Source of the DNA: Rhodococcus sp. 1163
GTDB lineage: Bacteria > Actinomycetota > Actinomycetes > Mycobacteriales > Mycobacteriaceae
NCBI RefSeq assembly: GCF_002091985.1
Contig: NZ_MKKX01000014.1
Location: forward strand, 1-60,912
Length of the DNA stretch: 60,912 nucleotides
Direction of reading: 5' to 3'
The translations under genes and the position numbers were made by a program. Below the pieces are notes generated by a model. That model saw only the letters and a list, made by a program, of their open reading frames with translations, was not told the DNA's origin and made no database searches. Position 1 is the stretch's first letter. Each line of letters opens with the position of its first letter. Below are positions 25,929 to 33,903 of the stretch, one piece after another.

Positions 25929-26646
25929 GCCCCAGGAGTGCATAGGCCGCAACGGAGTTGCCTTCTTCGATGTCGACGAAACACTGTTGACCATAAAAAG
26001 CATGGTCTCCTTCTACCGATACCATTGCGTGAATCTCCCAGCGGCCGAGCGACACACCCGACTCGATCGTCTCGACGACCTACTCGAATCCGGAATTCCG
26101 AGAGAACGCGCCAACACCGATTTCTATCGCCTCATCGAAGGCACGTCCGTCGCTGAGCTGGCGGAATCAGGCCGTCGATGGTTCACAGATGTTGCCATCC
26201 CAGCGCTGAACACCTCTGTCCTGACCCGGCTGCAGTCGCACAAGCAGCAGGGCCACGCCATCGTGTTGGTGTCCGGGTCGTTTCCAGCGTGCCTGAACCC
26301 TGTCTCGGCATACGTCGGTGCCGATATGATCCTTTGTTCGCGACCAGCCGTCGCCGAGGGGCGCTACACAGGCCGCCTCGCAACGCCCATGATCGGTAAC
26401 GGCAAGGCAGCTGCGGTGGCCGACATTCTCGACACGATTCCCACTTCGGCCCCGAGCTGGGCCTACGGCGACCACGAGTCCGACCTTCCGATGCTTCTGC
26501 TCGTGGACAACCCCGTCGTGGTCGGCGCCGACGCGGTGCTGAACACCACTGCTGTGCAGCGCGGCTGGGACACCATCGAAAGCACCGCCCACGGACTGCG
26601 CCCCGCCGCGGATACCGCGGCCCCGATCCCGATTGGCACCCTATGA
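25921..26646 (+). CDS. HAD-IB family phosphatase (SerB-like)
   Basis: A 241-residue hydrolase with all HAD motifs: the nucleophile and acid/base Asp in FFDVDETLLT (Asp17, Asp19), the Ser of VLVSGSFP, the Lys in GNGKAAAV, and the metal-binding AYGDHESDLPML. These enzymes remove phosphate from small metabolites such as phosphoserine. In butyrolactone and furan signal routes a phosphatase (for example MmfP, a HAD protein) dephosphorylates the AfsA-derived intermediate, so that role is proposed here. The ATG overlaps the exporter gene by 8 bases and the stop overlaps the next start. Confidence 0.88.
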   Translation: MSEPQECIGRNGVAFFDVDETLLTIKSMVSFYRYHCVNLPAAERHTRLDRLDDLLESGIPRERANTDFYRLIEGTSVAELAESGRRWFTDVAIPALNTSVLTRLQSHKQQGHAIVLVSGSFPACLNPVSAYVGADMILCSRPAVAEGRYTGRLATPMIGNGKAAAVADILDTIPTSAPSWAYGDHESDLPMLLLVDNPVVVGADAVLNTTAVQRGWDTIESTAHGLRPAADTAAPIPIGTL

Positions 26647-27878
26647 CGTCGTATTCGGCATCAGACATCGCGGACCGCATCGAAGGTGCTGCAGGTGTGA
26701 GCTCGCCTGGGCAGCCTCAGCCGCCAGGTGCAGAGTGGTTGTACCTGCGCTACCTCAACAGAGCGCACGCCATGGCCGTGAGCAGGTACGCCGACAGTGC
26801 ATCCATCGACTCCGCAATGCGCGGCGCGTGCCGGCTCACATTCGGACCGGCCCAACTCCGCGCACACCACGATCGCGACGTTCTCGCGCGGTGGTCGAAA
26901 AATCTCGACGCCGAGATCGACGGGAACGCCCGCAATCGCTCCTACAGTGCCCCGAACACCCACCCTGCCGGAGACGACGAGCAGGTCGAGCCGATGTCTG
27001 TCCGTTCGGTGGGAATCGTCGGCACAGGCATCATGGCAACGGGTATCACCCAGACCTACTTGGCAGCGGGGATAGACGTCAGCGTCGCCTCGCGGTCCAC
27101 CGAGTCGTCCGCGAAATTCAGTGCGAACCTCGACCGAGCGCTGACAAGACAACGCATCGACGACAACACCCGGGCAGCAATAACCGACCGAGTCCACGTC
27201 GCCGAGGGGTACGGACACCTTCGGACTTGTGATCTGGTGATCGAGTGTGTCGCGGAGAATTTCACCACCAAGACAGCAGTGTTTTGCGCACTCGATCGCC
27301 TGTGTCCCAGCACAACTGTCCTCGCCACAACCACATCGAGCCTGCAAATCTGCGACATCGCAGCCTTCACCGACACCCCGACGCGGGTCATCGGCATGCA
27401 CTTCTTCAACCCTGCGAACACAATGCCGCTGATCGAACTCATCGCCACCCACAAGAGCGCCCCGCGTACGATCACGATCGCCGAAAACGCCGCAAAACTG
27501 GCAGGGAAAGAAGTGGTGCGTTGCGGAGACCGTCCCGGCTTCATCGTCAATGCCCTGCTCATTCCTTACCTCAACGACGCGCTGCGCGTTCTGCGCACGA
27601 CCCGAAACGCACCTGACCTCGACTGCACAATGCGTCGCTTCGGGTTCCCCATGGGGCCCGTCGCGCTCCTCGAGCTGATCGGCCTCGACGTCGCACTCAC
27701 CATCCAGCACACCCTGAAGGCTGCATTCGGTGACGATGAGTCGGTACCGGATCCACTGCTCGCCGCGTTGGTAGAAAACAACATTCTGGGCAGGAAGAAC
27801 CGAACCACCGTCGCGGAGTTTCTGGCGGCGGCTACGCCGGCGACCGACGTGAGCAGACGATCGGTGAATAGCCTGTGA
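26643..27878 (+). CDS. 3-hydroxyacyl-CoA dehydrogenase with N-terminal extension
   Basis: A 411-residue protein. Residues from about 120 form an ordinary 3-hydroxybutyryl-CoA dehydrogenase: VGIVGTGIMATGI for NAD binding, ATTTSSLQICDIA, the catalytic His in GMHFFNPANTMPLIEL, then the 3HCDH C-terminal domain (RPGFIVNALLIPYLNDAL; GFPMGPVALLELIGLDV). The first 115 residues (LYLRYLNRAHAMAVSRYADS; SAMRGACRLTFGPAQL) look like a degenerate second copy of the C-terminal domain placed in front. An internal ATG at residue 118 would give the normal length. It overlaps both neighbours by 4 bases. It would reduce or oxidise a beta-hydroxy/keto group in the pathway. Confidence 0.85.
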   Translation: MTSYSASDIADRIEGAAGVSSPGQPQPPGAEWLYLRYLNRAHAMAVSRYADSASIDSAMRGACRLTFGPAQLRAHHDRDVLARWSKNLDAEIDGNARNRSYSAPNTHPAGDDEQVEPMSVRSVGIVGTGIMATGITQTYLAAGIDVSVASRSTESSAKFSANLDRALTRQRIDDNTRAAITDRVHVAEGYGHLRTCDLVIECVAENFTTKTAVFCALDRLCPSTTVLATTTSSLQICDIAAFTDTPTRVIGMHFFNPANTMPLIELIATHKSAPRTITIAENAAKLAGKEVVRCGDRPGFIVNALLIPYLNDALRVLRTTRNAPDLDCTMRRFGFPMGPVALLELIGLDVALTIQHTLKAAFGDDESVPDPLLAALVENNILGRKNRTTVAEFLAAATPATDVSRRSVNSL

Positions 27879-28621
27879 ACGCCCCCCTGCCGAGTTCACT
27901 GCCGCGCGTAGTCGACACAGCGGTCACTCGCCTCCTGACCGCAACGGAGCTCGTCGTCGACGGCTTCACAGCCGGAGAGCATTTCCAGACCTGGTGCTAC
28001 ATCGTCACGGACCCCGGAACATCGCAGTCCGTTGTCATCGATCCCGGCCAAGGTGCAGCTCGAGTCGTATCCGAACACCTACGGCTGCACGGGTTGGATG
28101 CAGTCGCTGTCGTGTTGACACACGGCCACATGGACCACAGCTGGGATGCGGTCCCCCTCGCATCCGAACTCGACGTACCTCTAGGTATCCATCCCGCCGA
28201 CGAGCAATCTCTGGTGAACCCCGAAGTGCTACTGCCGGAGGACTTCCCGAACAGTGCGTTGGCCGACTACCCCCGCGTCCCGGCCCGCCGCCGGCTCGAA
28301 CTCCTAGACGGAACGATAGTGGCAGTCGGAGTACTGCAGGCTCGCGTCATCAGCATCCCCGGCCACACCCCGGGGTCGGTGATGTTCTCGATCGACGCCC
28401 CGCACGCTGCTCTGTTCGCGGGAGACAGTCTCCACCATTTCGGGCCAGGACTCGCTGCACCTCCAGCCGGTGACCGCTCTACTCTGCGCAAATCGCTTGG
28501 GCGGGTTCTACCCCAACTCCCCGACACCACCGTGATCTTCAATGGCCATGGACCACAGACCTCAGCAGCCGAGTGCAGACGTCCGGCGCACAGAAAGGCA
28601 CACCAGGTATGGTCGATCTGA
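27875..28621 (+). CDS. Metallo-beta-lactamase-fold hydrolase
   Basis: A 248-residue zinc hydrolase of the glyoxalase-II-like group. The metal motif is VLTHGHMDHSWDA (HxHxDH), followed by the His in IPGHTPGSVMF, the Asp in LFAGDSLH and the final His in IFNGHGP. Such enzymes cleave thioesters or lactones. In this cluster it could release the product from the carrier, or open a lactone as AiiA-type lactonases do; the sequence does not decide. The GTG overlaps the previous stop (GTGA). Confidence 0.87.
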   Translation: MNAPLPSSLPRVVDTAVTRLLTATELVVDGFTAGEHFQTWCYIVTDPGTSQSVVIDPGQGAARVVSEHLRLHGLDAVAVVLTHGHMDHSWDAVPLASELDVPLGIHPADEQSLVNPEVLLPEDFPNSALADYPRVPARRRLELLDGTIVAVGVLQARVISIPGHTPGSVMFSIDAPHAALFAGDSLHHFGPGLAAPPAGDRSTLRKSLGRVLPQLPDTTVIFNGHGPQTSAAECRRPAHRKAHQVWSI

Positions 28622-28634
28622 CATTGTCGACCCC

Positions 28635-28650
28635 ACTGATACCCATCAGA
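28635..28650. promoter_or_regulatory. Likely MarR operator upstream of marR-type gene
   Basis: ACTGAT-ACCC-ATCAGA ends 28 bases before the MarR start codon. It repeats the ACTGAT-N4-ATCAG arrangement of the perfect operator at 24241-24258, suggesting autoregulation. Confidence 0.5.
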
Positions 28651-28678
28651 GCCCTGGCTCACAATATGAAGGCCCACC

Positions 28679-29134
28679 ATGGTGAGCAAAGCAGACAGCG
28701 CGACCATCCAAGCCGAGATCGCGGCACGCATCGGAACCGACATCAAACGGGCCGAAGTCGCGCTGATTGCTCGCAAGACCAATGCGCTGAAGCCGTTCGA
28801 TATCACTGTTCCCCAGTACGCCGCTTTGATGACGCTCTATCACTCACCAGGATCGTCGAGCGCACAGGTCGCTCGAGCATGCATGGTGACCGCCCAGACC
28901 ATGAACACAGTGTTCAAAAACCTGGAATCGAAAGGCTTGATCGTCCGCACCCCCTCCTCGGTGCATCAGAAGGTCCTCGTGACAGAACTGACGAGATCGG
29001 GGCGTGCCTTACTGATGAAAGCAGACAAGGTAGCTCGGACCATCGAGGGAGAACTTGCGGACGAATTCAGCGCCGATGAGCGAGCGGCACTACATTCACT
29101 TCTCGAACGTGCGATAAAGAACCTCAGTCGATAA
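28679..29134 (+). CDS. MarR-family transcriptional regulator
   Basis: A 151-residue winged-helix regulator. ITVPQYAALMTLYHSPGSSS, then AQVARACMVTAQTMNTVFKN, forms the helix-turn-helix, and LESKGLIVRTPSS with the HQKVLVTELTRSG wing follows; this is the canonical MarR layout. It lies 57 bases after the hydrolase gene in the same direction. Its own upstream region and that of the MFS exporter share a palindromic motif, so it probably represses the exporter unit and itself, and is released by a cluster metabolite. Confidence 0.9.
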   Translation: MVSKADSATIQAEIAARIGTDIKRAEVALIARKTNALKPFDITVPQYAALMTLYHSPGSSSAQVARACMVTAQTMNTVFKNLESKGLIVRTPSSVHQKVLVTELTRSGRALLMKADKVARTIEGELADEFSADERAALHSLLERAIKNLSR

Positions 29135-29220
29135 CGCATTGCAAGATTATCTCCTACTGAGGCCAGCCTTACGGGCAATTCATTACGACCAAAAGAGTCC
29201 TTCAACCAGATTGGACAGTT

Positions 29221-29610
29221 ATGTCGGTAATTCCGGAGTCACACGTGGATCTTCTCACCAGACCGCTGTATGCCCATCTGGCGACGATCCGTCCCGATGG
29301 GTCGCCGCAGGCCAACCCCATGTGGTTCAACTGGGACGGCACGCACATCAGGTTCACGAACACGACCACACGGAAGAAGTCCCGGAACGTCGCCCACGAG
29401 CCTCGTATTGCTTTCTCGGTCAACGACCCTGATCAGCCCTATAGGTACCTCGAAGTCCGAGGTCTTGTCGTAAATGTAGAGCCCGACCCAAACGCAGAAA
29501 TTTTCATGGCACTGGCAGATCGGTACGACCTGGCAATGTCTGGCCCGCCGGGTGACGCACCCGACCGGGTCGTGTTCGTTGTCGAACCAACTTCGGTCAG
29601 TTATCAATAG
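29221..29610 (+). CDS. PPOX-class F420/FMN-dependent enzyme
   Basis: A 129-residue split-barrel flavoprotein. YAHLATIRPDGSPQANPMWF is the start of the pyridoxamine-phosphate-oxidase-like fold, RFTNTTTRKKSRNV the cofactor-phosphate binding segment, and RYLEVRGLVVNVEPD the next strand pair. In actinobacteria such short PPOX proteins (TIGR03618 type) often use F420 or FMN to reduce unsaturated bonds. It is the last gene before the right 28-bp repeat. It could reduce an enone or butenolide in the pathway, but a general redox role is equally possible. Confidence 0.85.
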   Translation: MSVIPESHVDLLTRPLYAHLATIRPDGSPQANPMWFNWDGTHIRFTNTTTRKKSRNVAHEPRIAFSVNDPDQPYRYLEVRGLVVNVEPDPNAEIFMALADRYDLAMSGPPGDAPDRVVFVVEPTSVSYQ

Positions 29611-29637
29611 TTACCGCACCGTCAAGAAGAGTTGACG
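29610..29637 (+). repeat. Right copy of the 28-bp direct repeat
   Basis: It reads GTTACCGCACCGTCAAGA and then AGAGTTGACG, 24 of 28 bases identical to 15330-15357 and in direct orientation. Here the hairpin arms shrink to CGTCAA/TTGACG. It begins at the last base of the PPOX stop codon and closes the biosynthetic region. Confidence 0.55.
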
Positions 29638-30020
29638 AATTAGTTCCGAAGCCGAGCTCAAGTTTCTTCGATCTTTTCGCCTGATTGATCAAACTCGGCA
29701 CGGCAATCGACCCTGTGGACAGCGAGGTTTACCTGACATCCGAAGTGGTCGTTGCAGTCTGCAGGGTGTGATGTGAGACGTACCGGTGACGGTGAACATA
29801 CGCCGAGCCACGGCCGGACTGTAGGTGGGGGATCGCGCTTTTGAGTTGCAGATGGTGTGGATGGCCTGCTGAACTCAACATGAAGATTTGGTACCGACCT
29901 TCGTTCCATCCCAAGGCCTGGCTTGCCAAAATGGCACGTCCAATTTTCCTATCAAGCTTGTGGTTGTCACCTGGTAGAGCGCCGAGTCGCGCCGCCTCGA
30001 CATTGGTCCACTCCACGTTG
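29638..30020. other. Intergenic region with no recognised gene
   Basis: About 380 bases between the right repeat and the end of the Abi-like gene. Only short, motif-free frames are present on both strands. Confidence 0.45.
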
Positions 30021-30845
30021 TCACGGTGGGAGAACCTTGGAAATTGCAGGCTTGATTTCCTTGTCAGCGTAGAAAGCGATGTAGTCAATTGGTCGGAAGT
30101 TTCGCCCAGGTGGGCAGATGTAAATCGAGCTGTTCTCGTAAAGCGCCCATGCCGAGGTTGCAGGAACCACCAGCGTGTCGAGAGGGGTGACGGGGCGGTC
30201 CCGATACAGGTTGGTGACTCGTTCTCGTTGGACCAACCATGCACGGGCAGACGGGCTGATCCACTCTGTGAGGGTAAGCATCTCTTCAAGTTGAAAAAGA
30301 ACGTCCTGCGCGAGCAGCGAGTCGTGGTGCGCAAGACGGTTCCGGAATGGTCTCAGGCGTTCTAGCAGGGTCATCACGTTCTTACGGCGACCGGCCGCCG
30401 TGCCCGGCAACGCAGCGCTGAGTGCAGCTCGCCACAGATCTTCGTGTTTGGGGCCGAAGAGCTGCGTCCAGAAGCCGAATGAAAGGCCAGCGATAATCTG
30501 ACCGCGCGAGTCTCGACCGTGGCTGATGTTCCTCAATCGGAGGCGTGTGGCCTCGACACTAGTTGTGATGGCGTCGTAGGACGTCCCCGTCACGTACGGG
30601 GTCATGAACCATGGGATCTTGCGCCTGTCTTCTTCGGCGTACTTGTGCAGTTCCCGGTCGATCGCGTTTCGCAACATCACCTCGACGTAGGCCACCACTT
30701 CCATACATGCCGCGGATATCGCGGTGTTCCATGCGTAGAGTTCTAGCGCCAGATCGGTGTCGCCATTGCTTTCCTTCAGGTAAGGATCAAGTCGCTCAGC
30801 GGTAAGAAGCGCGACGAGCTCATCACCGGTACTGGCACCGCTCAC
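30021..30845 (-). CDS. Abi-family protein with HEPN-type motif
   Basis: A 274-residue protein of the Abi_2 (AbiD/AbiF-like) abortive-infection group. The N-terminal part has the usual LELYAWNTAISAACMEVVAY, then VEVMLRNAIDREL. The middle has GLSFGFWTQLFGPKHEDLW, and the HEPN ribonuclease motif RPFRNRLAHHDSLL (R-N-x-x-x-H) is intact. Members are thought to act as RNases that halt phage-infected cells. There is no antitoxin gene immediately beside it; the next gene is 146 bases upstream on the same strand. Its place next to an integrase and IS elements fits a mobile defence gene. Confidence 0.85.
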   Translation of the reverse strand: MSGASTGDELVALLTAERLDPYLKESNGDTDLALELYAWNTAISAACMEVVAYVEVMLRNAIDRELHKYAEEDRRKIPWFMTPYVTGTSYDAITTSVEATRLRLRNISHGRDSRGQIIAGLSFGFWTQLFGPKHEDLWRAALSAALPGTAAGRRKNVMTLLERLRPFRNRLAHHDSLLAQDVLFQLEEMLTLTEWISPSARAWLVQRERVTNLYRDRPVTPLDTLVVPATSAWALYENSSIYICPPGRNFRPIDYIAFYADKEIKPAISKVLPP

Positions 30846-30991
30846 TCGATCGATGCTATCGTGACTGTCGAACGCCCCAGGAACGCCTCTACCTCGTGTA
30901 TGCGACCTGGGGTTCCTTTCGTTCCGGTACTCGCGGTCATGAGTGCGTTCCTGTCTGTTGAGGTCGAAGTCTCGGCGGGTCTTTAGGTTAA

Positions 30992-32125
30992 TCAGCTACT
31001 GTGTGTTGCAGATCTTCGTCTGCGAGCTTTCTCCAGGATCGTGTGCGCTTCCTTGACGACCTTGGGATTGTGCATCCTATTGGTGACAGCTTCCTGCTTA
31101 GCAACGCCAGCGCTGTTGCACATCAATCCGGTCACCACGAACAACAGCTGCGCATCGGCGGTAAGGTCCGCGTCGAGAAGCTTCTCACCTTCGATGATCC
31201 GCAAAAGATGTCGGCGTCGTTCACGACTCAGGTCCGGTCGTGCGGTATCCGATGTGCCCGCGAACTCTCGCTCCGTCGACCGGTGAGGAAGATTTGGCCC
31301 AGGGATCGCGCCACGGCGACCAGGTGAAGTCGGTGCGAGGAATCCGCGTCGCCGAGCTGCTGAGATCCAGTCCCGCACAGTTGGTTCTGGTCGATCAAGT
31401 GAGTTGGCCAGGCGTCCAATAGCACCTTTACCAGCTGACGATTCGTCGATGTAGCCCTGTGCGACTTCGATGAGGACCTCGTCACTGACCGTTGGACGGC
31501 CGCGCCGGCGCTGGCCTATTGCCGATGTCGTTTCCAATGCCTTGCGTTGTTCGTTGGTGAGTTCGTTTGCCATCAGGTCTGGACCACCGAGAACTCGAAC
31601 CCCGTCTGTGCGCCATGAATCGTCTGGTAAGTCACGCTCGAGGCGAGCGATGATCTCTCCCAGTGGGATCCTGCGCAGTACGTCGCTGGTTATGAGCAAG
31701 GGCGGCTCTTCGTAGTCGTTGTCGTCGGGTAGTTCATCTGGGTGTCTGTAGTTGCCATCGTCGTCATGGCACCCCCAGTCGCTGCGAAATAGCTCCAGTT
31801 CTGCAATTTCTAGGCCGTGACCACGATTGATCACCACTGCATATACAAGGATTGGAAGGTCCTCGGAATGATAGACAATGTCACATACGTACCCGCGACC
31901 TCGGGGTTTTTCTTTGATGTAGATCTCAAGCCGATTGGTCGGCCAGTCTTCGTCGTTGTCAACGTTCGCAGTGTCGTCACCTGACTGGGGACCGAAGCCC
32001 ATGTCGAAGAAAGAGCCCTTCGTAAGATCGAGCAGTTGCCCAATTCGACTGCGCCCGTACGACAGATCCCGAACTCTCGGGTCTGGGTGTGTGAGGAAGT
32101 CAATCGAGCCTTCTTCTGTGGTCAT
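30992..32125 (-). CDS. Hypothetical protein with C-terminal helix-turn-helix
   Basis: A 377-residue protein that I cannot assign to a named family. The first 190 residues are acidic (SGDDTANVDNDEDWP; DDDGNYRHPDELPDDNDYEE) with a beta-rich LPILVYAVVINRGHGLEIAE core. From about 200 the protein turns basic: RRRGRPTVSDEVLIEVAQGY, then GRLANSLDRPEPTVRDWISAARRRGFL is a clear helix-turn-helix resembling replication/regulatory proteins of actinobacterial mobile elements. It lies between the Abi-like gene and the integrase on the same strand and probably belongs to the same element. Confidence 0.6.
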   Translation of the reverse strand: MTTEEGSIDFLTHPDPRVRDLSYGRSRIGQLLDLTKGSFFDMGFGPQSGDDTANVDNDEDWPTNRLEIYIKEKPRGRGYVCDIVYHSEDLPILVYAVVINRGHGLEIAELELFRSDWGCHDDDGNYRHPDELPDDNDYEEPPLLITSDVLRRIPLGEIIARLERDLPDDSWRTDGVRVLGGPDLMANELTNEQRKALETTSAIGQRRRGRPTVSDEVLIEVAQGYIDESSAGKGAIGRLANSLDRPEPTVRDWISAARRRGFLAPTSPGRRGAIPGPNLPHRSTEREFAGTSDTARPDLSRERRRHLLRIIEGEKLLDADLTADAQLLFVVTGLMCNSAGVAKQEAVTNRMHNPKVVKEAHTILEKARRRRSATHSS

Positions 32126-32345
32126 GAGACCACAATAAACCAGCCGGATCGCGAAGTAGATGGGAAAACATACGAGTTAGCCAGCAGATTTACTCATTAG
32201 GTTTCGACAGAAACCGTGCATTACTGCGGTCCACCTCAATCCAGCAGTCAGGATTCGGCGTATCTGACGGCACTCGCCAAAAATGAGATCGGACGGACCT
32301 CAAAGCTTGGCCATGAGAAAGGGGCTCTACCCTTCAATTAACCGT

Positions 32346-33521
32346 CTAGAGCCCAATGTTGTTGACGGCGTTACCTACCAGGGGTGCGTGTTCGCGGCGA
32401 TAAACCTCGACGGAGTCGAGACGGGAGTGGCCCGTTTGGCGAGCGATCGCGGAGCCGTCGGCACCGTTGCGAGTTCCTTGGGTGACGAAACCAGCACGCA
32501 GGGAATGTCCACCGAGTTTGGTCAGCGCGGTGGGATCGAAGCCGGCGTGGTCGGCACGGCGGCGTATGGTCTGGTGAATCGCAGCTCCGGACAACGGAGT
32601 GACTCCAAGGTTTCCGTTCTTCGCGATCGCGCGAAACATCGGTGCTAGTGCGGCGGTGCGCGGGACTCCCCCACGGCATACGTGTGCCACGAACGGTTCC
32701 CCCGTGCGCAGCAGCCGGATAACAGAGGGGCGGCCGCCAGCGTCGAATGCGGCGATGACCTGTATCCAGCGGACGTAGGCGCAGGGTGGGCACGTTTCGT
32801 GAGACTCGGTGTACGGCAGGGCTTTGACCGCTCCTCTGCCCTCCTGGTCGGTCTTAGACTTGCGCAGTCGGATGTGGAGGCCGTCGTGGCGGTGCACGGT
32901 GACGTCCCCGCAAACCAGGTCGGAAAGTTCACTGCGTCGGAAGGCACCGGCGAACCCGAGCAGCAGGATCGCAGAGTCCCGGCGTTCGAGTACCTCATCG
33001 GCCCAACCGCGGCACCGCTTCCTCGCGGTCTCGACAAGGAGTTTGATGTCGTCCACCAACAACGGATCCCGTGGGGTGCGGGGTCGGTCCCCCGCCGCGG
33101 CGTACTCCCGCCGGATTCCGGACAGGGTCGCGGTGACGAGTTCGTGCGCGGACGGCGAGAGGTGTCCGGTGGTGCGGTGCTTAAAGTTGATGGCCGCGAT
33201 CCAGGTGCCGAAGGTGGCGACGGCGTAGACCCGCTCCCCAGTTTCGGTGCGGGTGTCGGCGGCGTCGACGAGGTAGGCGGCGACGGTGATCGGGTGCGCC
33301 GGCAGCGTCACGTGACCATTCGACGCGCACCAGTTGGTGAAGCGTCTCCACGCGGCGGAGTACGTCTTGCGGGTTCCCTCGGAGCGGGAGGACTGCACCG
33401 CGCTCGCGATCCGCTTCGCGACGGCGGGCGGGATCTCCGGCTCGACGGCCACCGACCTGTCACCCTCGGGGAGGCCGGCGGCAGTGATCACCGCGGGTGT
33501 TCGGGCTTGCCACAAGTCCAT
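32346..33521 (-). CDS. Tyrosine-type site-specific integrase
   Basis: A 391-residue recombinase from the ATG at 33521 (MDLWQARTP). The N-terminal SAM-like domain contains GTRKTYSAAWRRFTNWCASN. In the catalytic domain the first Arg is in AFRRSELSDL, the Lys in RLRKSKTDQEG, HxLR is LGGHSLRAGF, the last His/Trp position is TGHSRLDSVEVY, and the Tyr follows as VEVYRREHAP. All catalytic residues appear present, so it may be active. A 14-codon upstream extension of the frame is ignored. It probably mobilises the Abi and hypothetical genes. Confidence 0.9.
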   Translation of the reverse strand: MDLWQARTPAVITAAGLPEGDRSVAVEPEIPPAVAKRIASAVQSSRSEGTRKTYSAAWRRFTNWCASNGHVTLPAHPITVAAYLVDAADTRTETGERVYAVATFGTWIAAINFKHRTTGHLSPSAHELVTATLSGIRREYAAAGDRPRTPRDPLLVDDIKLLVETARKRCRGWADEVLERRDSAILLLGFAGAFRRSELSDLVCGDVTVHRHDGLHIRLRKSKTDQEGRGAVKALPYTESHETCPPCAYVRWIQVIAAFDAGGRPSVIRLLRTGEPFVAHVCRGGVPRTAALAPMFRAIAKNGNLGVTPLSGAAIHQTIRRRADHAGFDPTALTKLGGHSLRAGFVTQGTRNGADGSAIARQTGHSRLDSVEVYRREHAPLVGNAVNNIGL

Positions 33522-33563
33522 GTCGGCAGCGTAACGCAGGTCACCGACGCGTCTGCAGAACAA

Positions 33564-33862
33564 AACCGTGCTGAACTGGTGTTTCTTGCAAGATGGTGCG
33601 GAAAATGCAATTTACGTCGGCAACTTCCAACCAGCCGAACCAATTTACAATTGACGTATCCCTGCCTCCTCGTAGCCGATAGCAGTAACGCAGAAGAGCC
33701 CGCAACACTTCGATTTTTCCGGGCGCGACCAGTTCGTTTAACGTCTACTCGCTGCGTTTAACCCTGATACGGAGATCAGCGGGTTTCAAGGAGATAGTTT
33801 CATCGACGCGCAGCTCATATCCTGGGTGCGGGGCGAAATCGCGCTCTCGCACAATTAAGGCC
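33564..33862. other. Region between integrase and IS left end
   Basis: About 300 bases with no gene. It holds a short direct repeat CGTTTAAC (in GTTTAACGTCTACTCGCTGC and again in GCGTTTAACCC, about 33735-33765), which may belong to the attachment site of the neighbouring integrase. Confidence 0.35.
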
Positions 33863-33903
33863 TGATCTGCCGCGAGGATTTCGGACAATGGAGATGATTA
33901 ATC

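Noticed and set aside
26661..27899. 412-residue open frame antisense to the hydroxyacyl-CoA dehydrogenase
   Set aside because: It mirrors the codon structure of the plus-strand gene, is Arg/Gly/Cys-biased and has no family motif, whereas the sense protein has a full set.
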